From Gracilaria caudata (lineage: Eukaryota; Rhodophyta; Florideophyceae; Gracilariales; Gracilariaceae): a stretch of 64,000 nucleotides of DNA. This document shows, piece by piece, positions 21,845 to 33,066 of the stretch. Every line of letters begins with the position of its first letter. The stretch's first letter is position 1. The notes under the pieces are model-generated. The model did no database searches and had not been told where the DNA came from. It worked only from the letters and a program-made list of their open reading frames with translations. Both the position numbers and the translations under genes were made by a program. The DNA is taken from the NCBI GenBank assembly GCA_030374735.1, contig JASCIV010000012.1:21150-85149 (forward strand), written 5' to 3'.

Positions 21845-22382
21845 ATTTTGTCGAACACCTCTTGCCTCACACGCATCAAATGCTTCTTCAATGAAATCTG
21901 GAGGTTTTCATATAACTATTGTATGGTGGGAGGTATAACTTTCAAACTGCTTTGAAAGCTTTGCAGTGCCTCGTTTTATCTCTTTTGTGTTACTGGCTTC
22001 AATGTGTTTCGCAGCAGTGGATATCTTTTGAGGAAGGAGACGAACGAGAGAAGCAGGTTTGAAAGTTCCTTACAGATCGGTGTGGAGATGATCGGCATTC
22101 GCGAATGCCAGGTGAGGTTGCTATTGCGAGAGATGATTGGCGGGAGATCGAAGATCTTGGGGCCGGATGTGCGCAGTGATCTCGCGATCACTTGTTTGGC
22201 GCTAAGTAGAGATCGGCTTGTGACAAGATGTCTATTGCGATGGGCTGTCTGTTCCGCTGCCATCCTCAGAAAGAGACGGCCGGCCTGCGTCACACTTGTT
22301 GACCTTGTCCTTATGTCTCGGCAGCGATGCTTTCTAATTTTGAAGAACAGACGACCAGCCGGAATGAAGTTCGACACCTTTG

Positions 22383-22907
22383 TCATGTGTACTCGACAGG
22401 TTGCGCTTGCATCACGGGTTTCTCTAATTGAGAAATATGCGAGAGGGGGGAGTCCGCTGGATTACAGAGGCAGGGGATGTGAAAGAAGAGTTGGTGAAGA
22501 TCATGGGCTAGGAATATTGCACCGGGTCGCCGGCACGGGAGGGCAAGGCCTGAGCTTGATGATCTTCCTTTTTTGAGGGCCTGGATTTTGACCATTGAGT
22601 CTGCAAAAATAATGACCCTGCAATGTTGAACTTTGCGTGAAGTGAGCCATTCCAGGCTCAAGTAGGCTGTCGTGGCCTCGAGAACATTAAAGTGATCCGT
22701 TTTTTTCCATCTGCGTACAAAGGCAGTTTTCCCAGGTATATCTTGGACGAAAAGCTGGACCAGCCTTGACTGCGCAGCCGGTGCCTCTTGTGACCACGAT
22801 TGAATAAGTCGCTCTAGTACTGTGGAGCTTGACTCATGATATACCTGTGCACCGGCATCAGGAGAAGCATCAAAGCAGAGTATGATATTTGCGATTGGGC
22901 TGTGCAT
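22383..22907 (-). CDS. DIRS-like RNase H domain
   Basis: 174 residues. RNase H residues are visible: LCFDASPDAGAQVY (first Asp), HFNVLEATTAYLSLEWL (Glu), VIIFADSMVKIQAL (Asp) and CNPADSPLSH (the NPAD block that ends DIRS and Ngaro RNase H). It degrades the RNA strand during reverse transcription and is normally fused to RT. Here it lies in a separate frame, so it is either frameshifted or part of a broken polyprotein. Confidence 0.75.
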   Translation of the reverse strand: MHSPIANIILCFDASPDAGAQVYHESSSTVLERLIQSWSQEAPAAQSRLVQLFVQDIPGKTAFVRRWKKTDHFNVLEATTAYLSLEWLTSRKVQHCRVIIFADSMVKIQALKKGRSSSSGLALPCRRPGAIFLAHDLHQLFFHIPCLCNPADSPLSHISQLEKPVMQAQPVEYT

Positions 22908-23242
22908 ATGTACTGCAGCAAGCGGAAGAAGATTTGCGAGTCATTGGAGTTCGGCGTGCGTGCGAGTCTGGAGTGATGAGGATTTTTTGTCATATTTCTG
23001 ATTATAAACCAATAAGTGCTTAGATGAACTGAAAGAAGTGGTCTGTTCCCCAGCGCAGCCCAGGTTAGCTTCCCTGCGAGTACTTCAGCTCTGGAGGAGG
23101 TGAGCTCTTCCGGATATGCAAGGGAGAGAACTTTCTGCTGTGTAGCCAGAGTCTTTCGTGGGTCCGGGAATGCTATCTTCTAATGAAGATTGATTCGCCA
23201 GCCGATAAGTGACACTACCGTGCTGCAAAAATTTCCGAGAGG

Positions 23243-24826
23243 TTACGTTTTGCTGGCCTTGATGGGGAGTCCATGGGATTGAAACCTCGAGTAGCAGATC
23301 CTTTGGAAAATGTGAATTTCGCTTGTGTCCCACTCCTTAAAGACGAAGTTCATGTCCTCTATTATGTGCAGGCACATTGCGTCTCCTGCTTTGTGATAGA
23401 TGATATTGAGACCTCGCGAGAGGTGGAGAAGGTTCGGGTCTCGTTTGCAATGCGGGTGCTGCCGGAAGAGAAGGAATGCGCGATTGATTGTTGAGCTCGC
23501 TATGTTATGGGCGATATGAACTGCCCATTTGTATCCCATCGGCAGGGTTTGCTGAAGTGAGCGAAGTAGAGGAGATTCATTGGTCGGGAGCTTCATATTC
23601 TCTGACAGGAAGCGCTTGAGTTCAAGAGGTATCTGAAAATTTGAAATCGATTGGAAGGGAAAGATCTTTGCCATTTCTATGGGAAGAGGTACATTATGGA
23701 ACATGTCTTGAATGATGAAGTAGAAGGAGCGAAGATTGCCAGTTCCTATTTCGTATCTTCGAAACATGTCTGGGCAGGGAAGCTCTGTATACGGGGGGTC
23801 GGGAAGGATTTCGTTCTGCAATTTGGGCCAGCTAATTAAACGGTCTCGGTCGCCATCTTTGGTAACAGCAAAGGAGAACAGGGTTATTGTGTTTGCCAAG
23901 GAACGGTACGTTGGATCTTTTTCATCGACGACAGACCATGCTAACATTCCGGCTTTGTGCGCTTTGAGCAGCACGGCGCTGTACTCTTGACTAGAACCGA
24001 GGATTCTCGATTTACGAGATGGTTTCGTGAAATTGTTTTGGAGAGGAGCCAAGCGAAGGAGGTCTGTCCAGGAAAAGGTTGCTGGTTCTGCATTGGAAAG
24101 TAGGTGGCTCCAGGAATTGATACCTTTTGTACCGCAGTGGTCTGGGAGTTCAATTCGTATAGCTACCAGCGACGTGAAAGATCCCCGGTCGATATGGAGT
24201 TGCTCGGTCACTGTAAGAAAATCTTCAAGGGTGGTTTTCCATGAGGCTTCGGAGTTCACTCCGTCGCTGAAGGCAGGGGAGGGACGACTTTCGGGGCTTG
24301 CGTTAGCTCTCGCTTCATTGCCCAGAATCCGTAGCCAGCAGCTCACCCTGGCGCTGAAGGAGAAAGAAGCAAGGTTGGGTGTCGCGGATGTTGTGGATTG
24401 AGACGGTGCGTAAGGGCCACCATAGAGAACGTTTAAACCTTGTGCAATTGTATCCAAGATGTTGGATGAGGTGCCTACGGCGGCAAAGCGTGTATACAGG
24501 GGAAAGGTACGCGGTCGGGCTGCTCTATAGAGCTGTTTCCCTGCCCTTTTGGGGCAGGGTTTGAGCCTCTTCTGTTTGGAGACCGCTGGCTCTGGCTTTT
24601 TTTTCGTGACAATTTGAATGCGTTTATGGTTTTCACCTCGCTGGCGAATTGAAGATTGGGCCTGTATTCTATGTCTGATAATAGCGAGTTTGTTGATGGA
24701 TAAGCTTCTAGAAGTGTGACTGCAACGCTCCACGCTTGGCCTCTGGATGCATTTTTCGTTCAAATGGAAGTTTCTACGAATATTAGAGCGTACAACCTTC
24801 GACGCGCCACTTCCATCCAGGTACAT
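23243..24826 (-). CDS. DIRS-like reverse transcriptase
   Basis: A 527-residue ORF. The N-terminal ~330 residues are a basic, poorly conserved leader. RT blocks follow: FAVTKDGDRDRLISWP, then LRSFYFIIQDMFHNVPLP with the first catalytic Asp. LPMGYKWAVHIAH corresponds to the LPMGW block, and IIEDMNFVF stands where YxDD is expected. The second Asp pair therefore reads E-D, which needs checking. Copies DNA from element RNA. RNase H and recombinase lie downstream on the same strand. No clear upstream start choice; ATG at 24826 is used. Confidence 0.72.
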   Translation of the reverse strand: MYLDGSGASKVVRSNIRRNFHLNEKCIQRPSVERCSHTSRSLSINKLAIIRHRIQAQSSIRQRGENHKRIQIVTKKKPEPAVSKQKRLKPCPKRAGKQLYRAARPRTFPLYTRFAAVGTSSNILDTIAQGLNVLYGGPYAPSQSTTSATPNLASFSFSARVSCWLRILGNEARANASPESRPSPAFSDGVNSEASWKTTLEDFLTVTEQLHIDRGSFTSLVAIRIELPDHCGTKGINSWSHLLSNAEPATFSWTDLLRLAPLQNNFTKPSRKSRILGSSQEYSAVLLKAHKAGMLAWSVVDEKDPTYRSLANTITLFSFAVTKDGDRDRLISWPKLQNEILPDPPYTELPCPDMFRRYEIGTGNLRSFYFIIQDMFHNVPLPIEMAKIFPFQSISNFQIPLELKRFLSENMKLPTNESPLLRSLQQTLPMGYKWAVHIAHNIASSTINRAFLLFRQHPHCKRDPNLLHLSRGLNIIYHKAGDAMCLHIIEDMNFVFKEWDTSEIHIFQRICYSRFQSHGLPIKASKT

Positions 24827-24939
24827 GACTCCAGGGCTTCTTGCAATGAATCGGATTGCAGCAGGGCGAGGTGCAGCACTTTTGCTAGGGTAAATGCTTC
24901 TGTTTCTGACGCCATCACTTCGTTGTTCACGCCGCGGCT

Positions 24940-25709
24940 CTATTCCGTATTCGGTATTGCAAGCTCGAGGTTGATTCCTCTTCTGAGTAGGGCTCGCAAG
25001 ATCTGCCCCCCCAAGATCTCGGTGACTCTAAGATTTGGGAGGGACGATGCTTTCCCCGGATACTGGCCAAGATTGACGGGGCGGTTTGGGTTGTGTTTTC
25101 CGTTCTCGTCAAGAATACTAACTCTTCTGATGATGACACGCTGCTTCTTTGCCGGGGGAATTTGATGTTGGTCGGAGTTTTCAAAGAAGTTTTCCAGGGG
25201 CGGATGTTTGTTGCGTTGGTTCAGTTGGTTGTCTAAATTTGGGGGGGAGGGGCAGTCTGGAGCTGGGAGGGCGCTTGGAGGAGTTTGAGGTTGATGCTGC
25301 GGTGCATAGAGCTTCCAATGCAAAGCTTTGAGCAACAGCTTTTGTGTCGAAGCATCCGAATTGAACGAAGGCAATGTGGGATCGTACTGCTTGCCTTTTT
25401 GCATAAGGTTGAGGAGTGTTGCTGGATCGTTTTCAGACAGCTGTTCGAAATCATGCACTGAGGATTGCAGTATCTTTTGAAGAGCTTGCTCGCATTCTTG
25501 GGTTTATTTTGCTGGTTTTGTAAAGAGGTCTGAATTTTAAGCACGGCGATGACCCTGTCGTTGTGATTGGTCAAGCGAGATATATTGGCTTTGGCGGCGG
25601 GAGGAGCCGCATCAATAACAGCTTGCAACTGCTCATCTGTTAGATTTGCGATTGTCGAAAATGTTTCGGACACAAGAGTGTCGATGGTAACTCTAACTGT
25701 TTCTGGCAT
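24940..25709 (-). pseudogene. DIRS-like gag ORF with a frameshift
   Basis: Begins at ATG 25709 (MPETVRVTIDTLVSE) and runs to about 25500. The coherent reading then shifts by one base and continues as QECEQALQKILQSSVHDFEQ to 24940. The later part is proline-rich (PQHQPQTPPSALPAPDCP). The position ahead of RT fits a DIRS-like gag/ORF1. No zinc knuckle is seen, which is normal for DIRS gags. The shift at AAATAAACCC could be mutation or programmed; mutation is more likely. Confidence 0.6.
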
Positions 25710-26699
25710 GGCAAGGTACGTTGGTCTGTTATGGGAACGGTTGTTTGTTTGGGGTGCGGTGGAATGGAAGTGACGATACGTGGTGTCGTTGTGATTCAGT
25801 AACAGGCTCCGCTTTGCAGATTCTCCACAAATACTGGTGGGAGCACCGGGTGCGGTAGGGCTGCATCAAAAGCGGTAAAGGCGGAATAAAGCCTTGTTTC
25901 TGGTTTGCTAAACGAAATAATTGCAGACCTGACTTTGGGGAAGTGAGCTGTCGAATATGAGTGAGGACTTATGTTTAAAGCGCTTTCCGTGGCAAGGAGT
26001 ACGAAACGGGGTCTCAAGGCTTTAGAGCAGGTAAACGGAGGGCAAGGCTTCTAATCAGAAAAGAAAAGCTCCTGAAGAAGAAGCAGAGCGGAAAGTCGAC
26101 GGCGGTGACACAGAGAGATGCCTGTCGATGAGTGATTCATCCGGTTAAGGAAAGCCGTCGTCGTCCACTTTCCGTAATTATAAAAAGTACATTCTCGTTC
26201 CTTTAATTGCCAGTAAAGCTCTACAACTTTTGTTATGGTGCCAAAAAAGCTCAACAAAGTTTTCGTCGATTACTCTGTGTCCCCAAAATGTGCATAGTGA
26301 GTAATTGAAGTGGATATTCACACATTTCATAGCCAAGCTCCTACTGGGCTGGCAACTGCTCTAATTAGATCAAAATTCGAAGCCAATTTAAGAAAATCTG
26401 CTATAAAGCTATCTCCAACGCAGCTGAAAATATGAATTGTATTTAGTATTCTTCAATATACGGCAGGTATCTCATCCCCGCTGTAGATGGAAATGAAAAT
26501 TTTGAAATTCATTCTATCCATTTTGAAATAAAAATATCCCGGGAGTTGCGGCAGATCACGAATTTCACATTCTGTGCCGTTTTTCATAACTCTCATTAAC
26601 CTGCTCTACAATGGTATTCGAAGCGATACAACAGAAACAATAAACCTGTCATGAAAGAGGTTCGTAGTACACATTTACAAGAATACGTCACCGGAAAAC
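25710..26699. other. Region without a recognised gene
   Basis: 5' flank or leader of the DIRS-like element, then AT-rich sequence. Small minus-strand ORFs (25796-26017, 26051-26257) show no domain. Confidence 0.4.
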
Positions 26700-27320
26700 A
26701 GGCGCTTGCCATATCTTTTATAAAGCTGTGTTATTTTCAACAAGCAAAGAAATAAACCTGATGCAAATACAGCTCGTGCCGGAACGTAGAGTGTAATAAC
26801 ATAAACAGCTTACGTCTCTTATTCGTAGCTTCATGACGTGCTCTGATGCATTTCCAATACGAAATGTTTTCATTGACACCACAATTCGTGCGCTTATCAT
26901 GATAACCTCTGTCTGCGACTACGATCTCCATTGGTTTTGACAAACATGTAATACGCTTTTGAAAGATTATGAGATCAGTACATTAACCGGCCGGAAACGG
27001 TCCGTATCCCCACACAATCCTTCTCGTACCAATTCCAACACAAACGTAGTATAGTAGAGCTGCTCTGCTGAATTTGTGAGAATATAATTTTCCATCGAAT
27101 GGTGTAGGCTCATTTATAAGCACAATCAATCCCATATACACTAAATTCGTAAACGCTTCCTTCACTCCTCATATGCCTGCCGTCCCACGATATCTTTGAC
27201 CAAGTTAGTAATGTTCTTCCGCACAATCTACAAATTTTAAAGAAACGTACCATGTTTAATCTTGCCAAGGCCTGGACCAACAAACGGCTCCATTTACGAT
27301 ATGCTTTTTCAGACAAACAC
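26700..27320 (-). pseudogene. Second Harbinger-like transposase, heavily decayed
   Basis: Minus-strand fragments parallel the transposase at 12150-13026. SEKAYRKWSRLLVQALARLN lies upstream of a 57-nt intron (27250-27194), followed by ISWDGRHMRSEG. FDGKLYSHKFSRAALLYY and WGYGPFPAG align with the SHK and GLFPCG blocks. EIVVADRGYHDK and RARHEATNKRRKLF align with the later catalytic blocks, ending near FRHELYLHQVYFFAC. At least three stops or frameshifts. N-terminal remnants may reach 27860. The Myb-like gene upstream on the same strand probably belongs to the same element. Confidence 0.78.
27194..27250 (-). other. 57-nt intron of the second Harbinger-like transposase
   Basis: Minus-strand GTACGT at 27250, TACTAAC branch sequence at 27210-27204 and CAAAG acceptor at 27194. 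Same position and phase 0 as the intron at 12468-12518. Confidence 0.75.
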
Positions 27321-28087
27321 GCCTAACTTGCAAGGACACACTCCGCGTTGTACACTTTGAAAATCATTAGGCCCCACAGTAAATGGCAAGCTAAAGACTT
27401 CTAAGGTAGCCTGTGCCTTAAGGTTTGCCCGTGTTTGTGGCCACACCCTCCGACACGAAAATATGTTTGGGAAAAAAATTGCGCACGTAAATTGGTCGCA
27501 GCATGCTTGGGTTCCCGTGACGAATCCGACGACGGTTACAGTAGAGGGCGGTGGGCCGAGGTGGTGGAGAGAAGTGAATATATTTGGCCTGGTCTGGTCG
27601 TTTTCGAGTCTGTTGGGAACTGGAAAGGTGTACGCAAGCATTTATCGCTGCATCTGAAAAGAAGATCACGGACATATCTGATATTATGGCTGACAGTTTA
27701 AACTTTCTCCTCTTGCGGTATGCATCGCATTCCAACGACTGGTGAAATTCGCGTCTCGCTCCGCGGCGAGCAAATCGAGGAGTGGCCGGAGCGAAGGACT
27801 TAACGCGCAGCCGCGGAGCGAGACTCGAACACAGGTGCAAACCTATTTGTCGAAACGCGAACATGAAAGTTAAGGCCAGGACAACCGTTGTGAGCGTTTA
27901 CGAGGACGCTCTACTTCTTCAAATGGAGAATCAACGAACAGATTAGATGGAGTTGCTTCTTGTTCTGTTCTGGAGTTACCTCGCGCTCCTTTTTATCCTC
28001 TTCCCACTTCTCGCGTCTTAGATCTAGTTCCCGTTCATGGACAGCTAGTTTGCGTTTTTCGAGAGGCTTCCTCTCCTCCCACATCTT

Positions 28088-28609
28088 TTACATCTCGCCA
28101 TCCCAATCGTTGAGATCGTTCGAATCATTTTTTGTTCTACGAATCCTTGATTTCATGCGTTCACTCCGGTCCTCGCTGCTCTCGGTCTTCGCTACTTTGG
28201 TGCACCTTTTTTCAAGCGCCATATCTTGAAGACGCTCTCCAGCTGCTACAAGTCTTTCGTCCTTCGAAGTGGCCTCATTCCTCTCGGCGGCCTCCTGCCG
28301 CTCGAACTTCTCTTTTTCAGCTATTAATTCATCCAGTAGAAATTCGAACTCGCCAAACTCCTCTGCTATTCCCGAAGCCGCACAGTTTTGCTTATTTTGT
28401 TTACTTCGAGAGCGCACTAGAGAGCGGAATTTATCTCGTAAAGTCTTCACAGATGGCTGTGTCTGATACTGCCAAGTACTACATGGTGCATTTCGTAGAA
28501 AAAGCTTTCGCACTTTTTCAAACTTCTTGTCGTTTTCTCCATATCTCACGAGATGGGCGTCTGCCACACGAAAGCATTGAAGTACCAAATTTCGAAAAGC
28601 CTCGTTCAA
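28088..28609 (-). CDS. Myb/SANT-like accessory protein of the Harbinger-like element
   Basis: About 173 residues. The first half, with LRNAPCSTWQYQTQPSVKTL followed by RDKFRSLVRSR, has the tryptophan and basic helix pattern of Myb/trihelix proteins carried by PIF/Harbinger elements. The second half is a charged coiled-coil-like region (EFLLDELIAEKEKFERQEAA). No ATG is seen at the 5' end; a TAA lies seven codons upstream of the TTG at 28609, so the first exon may be missing or damaged. It would bind element ends and help import the transposase (known role in the family). Same strand and upstream of the decayed transposase. Confidence 0.55.
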   Translation of the reverse strand: MNEAFRNLVLQCFRVADAHLVRYGENDKKFEKVRKLFLRNAPCSTWQYQTQPSVKTLRDKFRSLVRSRSKQNKQNCAASGIAEEFGEFEFLLDELIAEKEKFERQEAAERNEATSKDERLVAAGERLQDMALEKRCTKVAKTESSEDRSERMKSRIRRTKNDSNDLNDWDGEM

Positions 28610-29230
28610 AGAGAATCGACGTAGTTATAAAGATGGTGCCGTTTTTTGCGTATTAATGGTGTCATGGCATTTTGTACCTACATCTGAAGAAGATGTGGAA
28701 ATCCTTTTTCGTGATGAGACGTGCGGTTCTGAAGCCTGCTCCGGAGGCTTTGTCTGCGGTGTTGGGCTTTATTGTCTGACTGACGCCTTCATTATGATAT
28801 GAGATAAGCTTGGACCTATTCGAGAATTGCAAGCCAAAGGAGAGATTCTATAACTCCATCAAAGTCTGCAAGTCTGTCGGCGGAGTTTGAAGACGTACGA
28901 AGGACAGTCCATCCTTATGATGACGTGTAAAGTGCACTGGATACGAAAACCGGTTTCGTATCTTTACGAATTTCCAGACGCCATTTTTCGTTTCTAGATC
29001 GCAATTTCGTATCGTGTCTGTTGTGATCAATGTGGCTACGAAAAACGCTACGAAATTCGTACTGCGTAATTCCTCTATTCAGGAAGGTTATGGACACAGC
29101 GTGGTTGCACTATAAAAGTCAGAGTGCACTGCATTCAAAAGTTCTCGCCCAACTAGGAAAGGAATATTCGCCAAAAATTCGAATACTGGGCATGAAAAAA
29201 CTGCTCTTTCATCACGCCAAAAATTTTTAG
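28610..29230. other. Region without a recognised gene
   Basis: Small ORFs only. Probable 5' flank of the Harbinger-like element and left flank of the next copia relic. Confidence 0.4.
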
Positions 29231-29539
29231 AGCGACACAGATGTTGTCATCCGTGTGCAGCCCCGCCAAGACTGGTCTTTTAACTGGCTCAGTTTCGAGC
29301 GCAGCTGCAGCTGCGCGAGCTGGCAGAGAATGAAATAAAAAGGGTATTTCCTCGAGCTCCTGAGCACAAGGAGGACAGGGGGCAGCATTTTGCTGCCCAT
29401 TCTATTCTTGAACGCGATCATTGATCGATCGCGCTACTGGCGAAAACCCAGAGAACGCTCTTGCTCCTTTGTCCTCGCTACCAAGCGCGCACTAGCGCTA
29501 TTTCTTCATCTGTCGCGCCTCTGCTGTCCACGTTCACCA

Positions 29540-30108
29540 TAGTTATGGGCCCAGGAATTAAGGGCTCACAAGAGCAGAACCTTTTTGATCTCCCAGCTTT
29601 TGCACCTGACCTCGACATGTGCAATTGGCGTCGCCTTGTTGAGAATTGGGTGGAAATTATGAAAGCTGCTCACGACCAGTGTGGTGACCGTCATTACAAA
29701 ACTTTGTGAAAGGTCGTCGAAGATTTTATACTTGCTGGCCCTCCTTCAAAAATCCAGAAATTCCACTCTGGGCGATCCTCACGTTTCACAGTAGGCACAT
29801 TTGCAATGGACACCGATATCGTATTTAATCGACTGCATATCCATCAATCACCAGATCACAGCATCTCTTTCAATGTGACGCAAAATCTTCATGTTATAGC
29901 TCCAATCGAACTCGAACGTAATATGCGCAGGCAACGCGACGCAAGATGCACAACAGCAGAAGCTTCGCAATTCCTCAGATTAACTGGATCCCTCAACTGC
30001 TTAGGACACGGTGTTCTCCCAGCTACTCCATATGAAATCATGTTTAAAGATGCGGCTATCCTTGCAACGGATGAATTCCAGCTTTTTCCAACGCGTCTGT
30101 CCTCCTGA
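29540..30108 (+). pseudogene. Copia-3: gag fused by deletion to the end of reverse transcriptase
   Basis: Near 29542 the sequence AGTTATGGGCCCAG matches the primer-binding site of Copia-2. A gag-like segment follows (DLDMCNWRRLVENWVEIMKA, GDRHYKTL) to a stop at 29707. After a short gap the + strand reads FNRLHIHQSPDHSISFNVTQ and SQFLRLTGSLNCLGHGVLPA, which resemble the part of copia pol just after RT. Most of pol is missing, so an internal deletion is inferred. The preceding 29234-29540 is likely the 5' LTR, but no partner LTR was found. Confidence 0.55.
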
Positions 30109-33060
30109 CAAAGATACTGTTCCCAATCACAGCGTCATGTATTGTCCAAAATACCGACCACGACATGGGGAAAGAGGCTCAGAAAAATTGTTTTTGTATC
30201 TCGGACTACCGGAGAAATAATCTATGAGCAGTCTCTTGTATGCTTCGTCGCAGTCGCGTTGCAGGTTTGCGCTTTTCCCTGCTGCGAACCTCCAACGACG
30301 GTCTTGTGAGAGGCTTTTTTGGAAAGGAATGCCTGGGGAGAATTGACGACAATTTCCTCGTCGTCGTAAGCGTCAGTTTTATGTTAAGAATGCATTGCTC
30401 TCGATGCACAAGAATTTTTTATGCCATAGAATGGTGGCGGTGGGGACGCACGTTGGTTTTGACTGGCCGTTTAACCATCGCAATTACTGAATCCTGTACC
30501 CAATGAAGTTTGAACAAGTGCACCAAAGTGCAAAGAAGTTGCTCATCGTGTACGAAACCGCCACATACCAGATAAGATCTTGGTTTACCAATAAAAAAAA
30601 TAAAACATGCGCTGGAAAAGTTCGTAAATGGCGCAAATAACCGGCGGAATCGTGCGGCATACCCCAAACTTGGCCACAGACATGGCGAAAAGGTCTTTGT
30701 TGCTTCCTTCCAGAGAAGTTTCGAAAGCCATGGCTCTTTAGCAACGCTGATCGATAAGGGCAACGATGCGCGACAATTTTTGGACCAAGCCGTTCTTGAT
30801 TAAAGACACTTAGCGGCCAAGAAAACGCACACAAAGAAAGATGATGCAGAGCGAGCATTAAACCGAAACAAAGAGTCAAGAACGGGTAAAGAGAAGCGTA
30901 GTCGCGAGCGAAATGAAACGTTTAAGAAGAAGAAAAGTCTTCGCCAAAAAGATCAAGAACGTAAAGAGCAGGGCTGGAAAGCAGCAGACCTAGAGCCGGT
31001 TAGTGCGCAGTCTCGAATTACGAACGCCGCAACCACAAGCACCGCATCGCAACGCCGAGAGGGTAAGCAGCTTGGAATCCTTGTCAATCTTTTGGCAAGA
31101 AGCAAAAACTTCCAAGTTGCTGAACCTGTTTTCACTCTTCCACTTCTCTGCCATAGTAGCCGCTTGGCATTAACCCGGATCTTCATGGCATGTGCAAGGG
31201 AGTGACAGTTGCCTGTGTCCCTACTACTAAAGAGCTCTAAACGTTGGAGTTAATAGGAAAGGTGAGGTGAAAAACTAAGGCGACCAGGCGCCTGGGATGC
31301 GGGATTAAACCCGTGTTGTCGTCTCTTTTTAGGGTCGCGACGGATGTAACGGCGAGCGGAAAGCACGCTGCGTAGAGAGCGTAGGCGACCGAGCGAAGCG
31401 AGGGATTCGAAGCCACCGGAGCGACGCTATGAAGTAAAGAAGGAAGAGTTTTACAAATTATTGCTTTGTTCTAAGTCATCATTTTCGTGCCCTTGGCCTT
31501 CGACAGCAGCACCTTTGGCTTCGTATCTAGAACTTCGCAGGGGAGGGTAGCGAGTTCGGTGCGTCTGGCAATTGAAAAGCAAGGCTGCAGTGTGATACGC
31601 AACTGGAAATAGGGCTTTCTCGAACTGCCAACGTCTCAAGAAAATTCGAAATCCATTATTGAAATAACCGACGACCCACTCATTGACTCTACGTTGATTC
31701 TTGATACATTTATTGTCGACAGATCTGTACACCTACGGCGTGCTCTCATTTCCGGTATAGGGCAAACGAGTGCGCCACTTCCAGCCCGACCCACATCAGC
31801 CATTCCATGCTGCCCGGGAGAGAAAGGACGTGGAGTCACGAAACAATTCAGAAATTGTTTGGAGAATGAGATCGCTCTCTGCACCCTTACCCGATATTCG
31901 AAGACGAATAAACCGTTCAAACAATTATAGAAAGCCAGCACGGCCCGTGCACGGGCCTTCTTGTACCCGTCATAAGCACGTTCTTGTTTGAGTTCTTCCT
32001 TTGTCGACAAGGCTTGTTTTTGCTTCCGTCAACAAAGAAAATTCATCACGGAAACCCAATGATTAGGCCTTGCCACATGTACCTCTTCGTCGGGCCTTTT
32101 ATTGAACTTTGGCCCATGCGCATCCAACCATCTGAACAAGGCATAGAAAACCTGTCTAAAGGAGTTCGAAGCCGTTTCTTACGATATTGCGCAACGATTC
32201 GCTACTTTAATCCGTCCTCATTTGGTCTTTCAAACATATCAAGAAAGAAGAACAGCATTTTTCATGGGTATTCCATCGTCTTTTACGAGGCATTCTGTGT
32301 TGCTTCTCGTAATCGTTACAAACTTCGACTACAGAAAGCTCCAAACGGTATCGCACTAAGCTATGCAGATTATCAGAGTCCTCTTTGGACCAATTCACCG
32401 TTGTGTCAAAAAGAACCTGAGGTTGGTATCATCGTAGCGCATATTTTTATATACCTGAGAAGAGGAGCGAAGCTTTTGAGCCGGAAGCAGGATTCTTGTG
32501 GCCCGTTTGACGGTCTTCATCGTTGTTAATGCACTCGGAGAGAGAGGATTCAATCTGTGCGCTGAGCGAGATCCTTGGTTGATAGGTATTTTCGTGTGTG
32601 TGGCTATCTGCCAAATTTGCTCCAGGAGAAGCAAGGGGAAAAAAATAGCGTTGCTTCCATGCCGTCAACTCGCGCGACAGCACTTCATGTACGAATGGGC
32701 GCATCTGTACATACAAGAAGAGTTCGAGCTTTTTTTGAAATCAGAGAACTCTCTGCAATCAAGAATTAAGCGCTAAGGGAAAAATTTCTTCTTTAAAAAC
32801 CGCTATTAGAGGCACGAAGTACCCTCTTGGAGCGCACAATTCAGGACCGATTGTTTGCTACGACCACGCCTAGTAAAAGAAGCGCACGCGCCGACTTGTC
32901 ACAGTGACCGCCACGCGTGACTGGCAGATATTCAAGCCTCTCCAGTAGCTGTTTTCAGGAATTGACGTAACTGCCAATAACTGACTGAAAGTCTAACGTT
33001 TCCAATATTTCCACGTGAGACGTTGTACATGTTGTCACGTGCAAAATCTTGTACCGATGT
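30109..33060. other. Long stretch of unrecognised, probably decayed element sequence
   Basis: Only short ORFs. Some look like fragments of real proteins: + strand around 30475-30640 (MKFEQVHQSAKKLLIVYETA in one frame), minus 32010-31636 (KKARARAVLAFYNCLNGLF) and minus 32398-32207 (a Trp-rich, basic Myb-like fragment, NWSKEDSDNLHSLVRYRL). None is long or conserved enough to name. Confidence 0.4.
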
Positions 33061-33066
33061 ACAGGT

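Larger units (their letters stand above)
21211..25709 (-). mobile_element. DIRS/Ngaro-like tyrosine-recombinase retrotransposon
   Basis: On the minus strand the order is gag-like ORF, reverse transcriptase, RNase H, then a tyrosine recombinase at the 3' end. This order, with a tyrosine recombinase instead of a DDE integrase, is diagnostic of DIRS-like elements. Coordinates cover the coding part only; terminal or split repeats were not identified. The 22908-23242 stretch between RT and RNase H holds connecting sequence in other frames. One or more frame breaks in gag and recombinase suggest a decayed copy. Confidence 0.82.
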
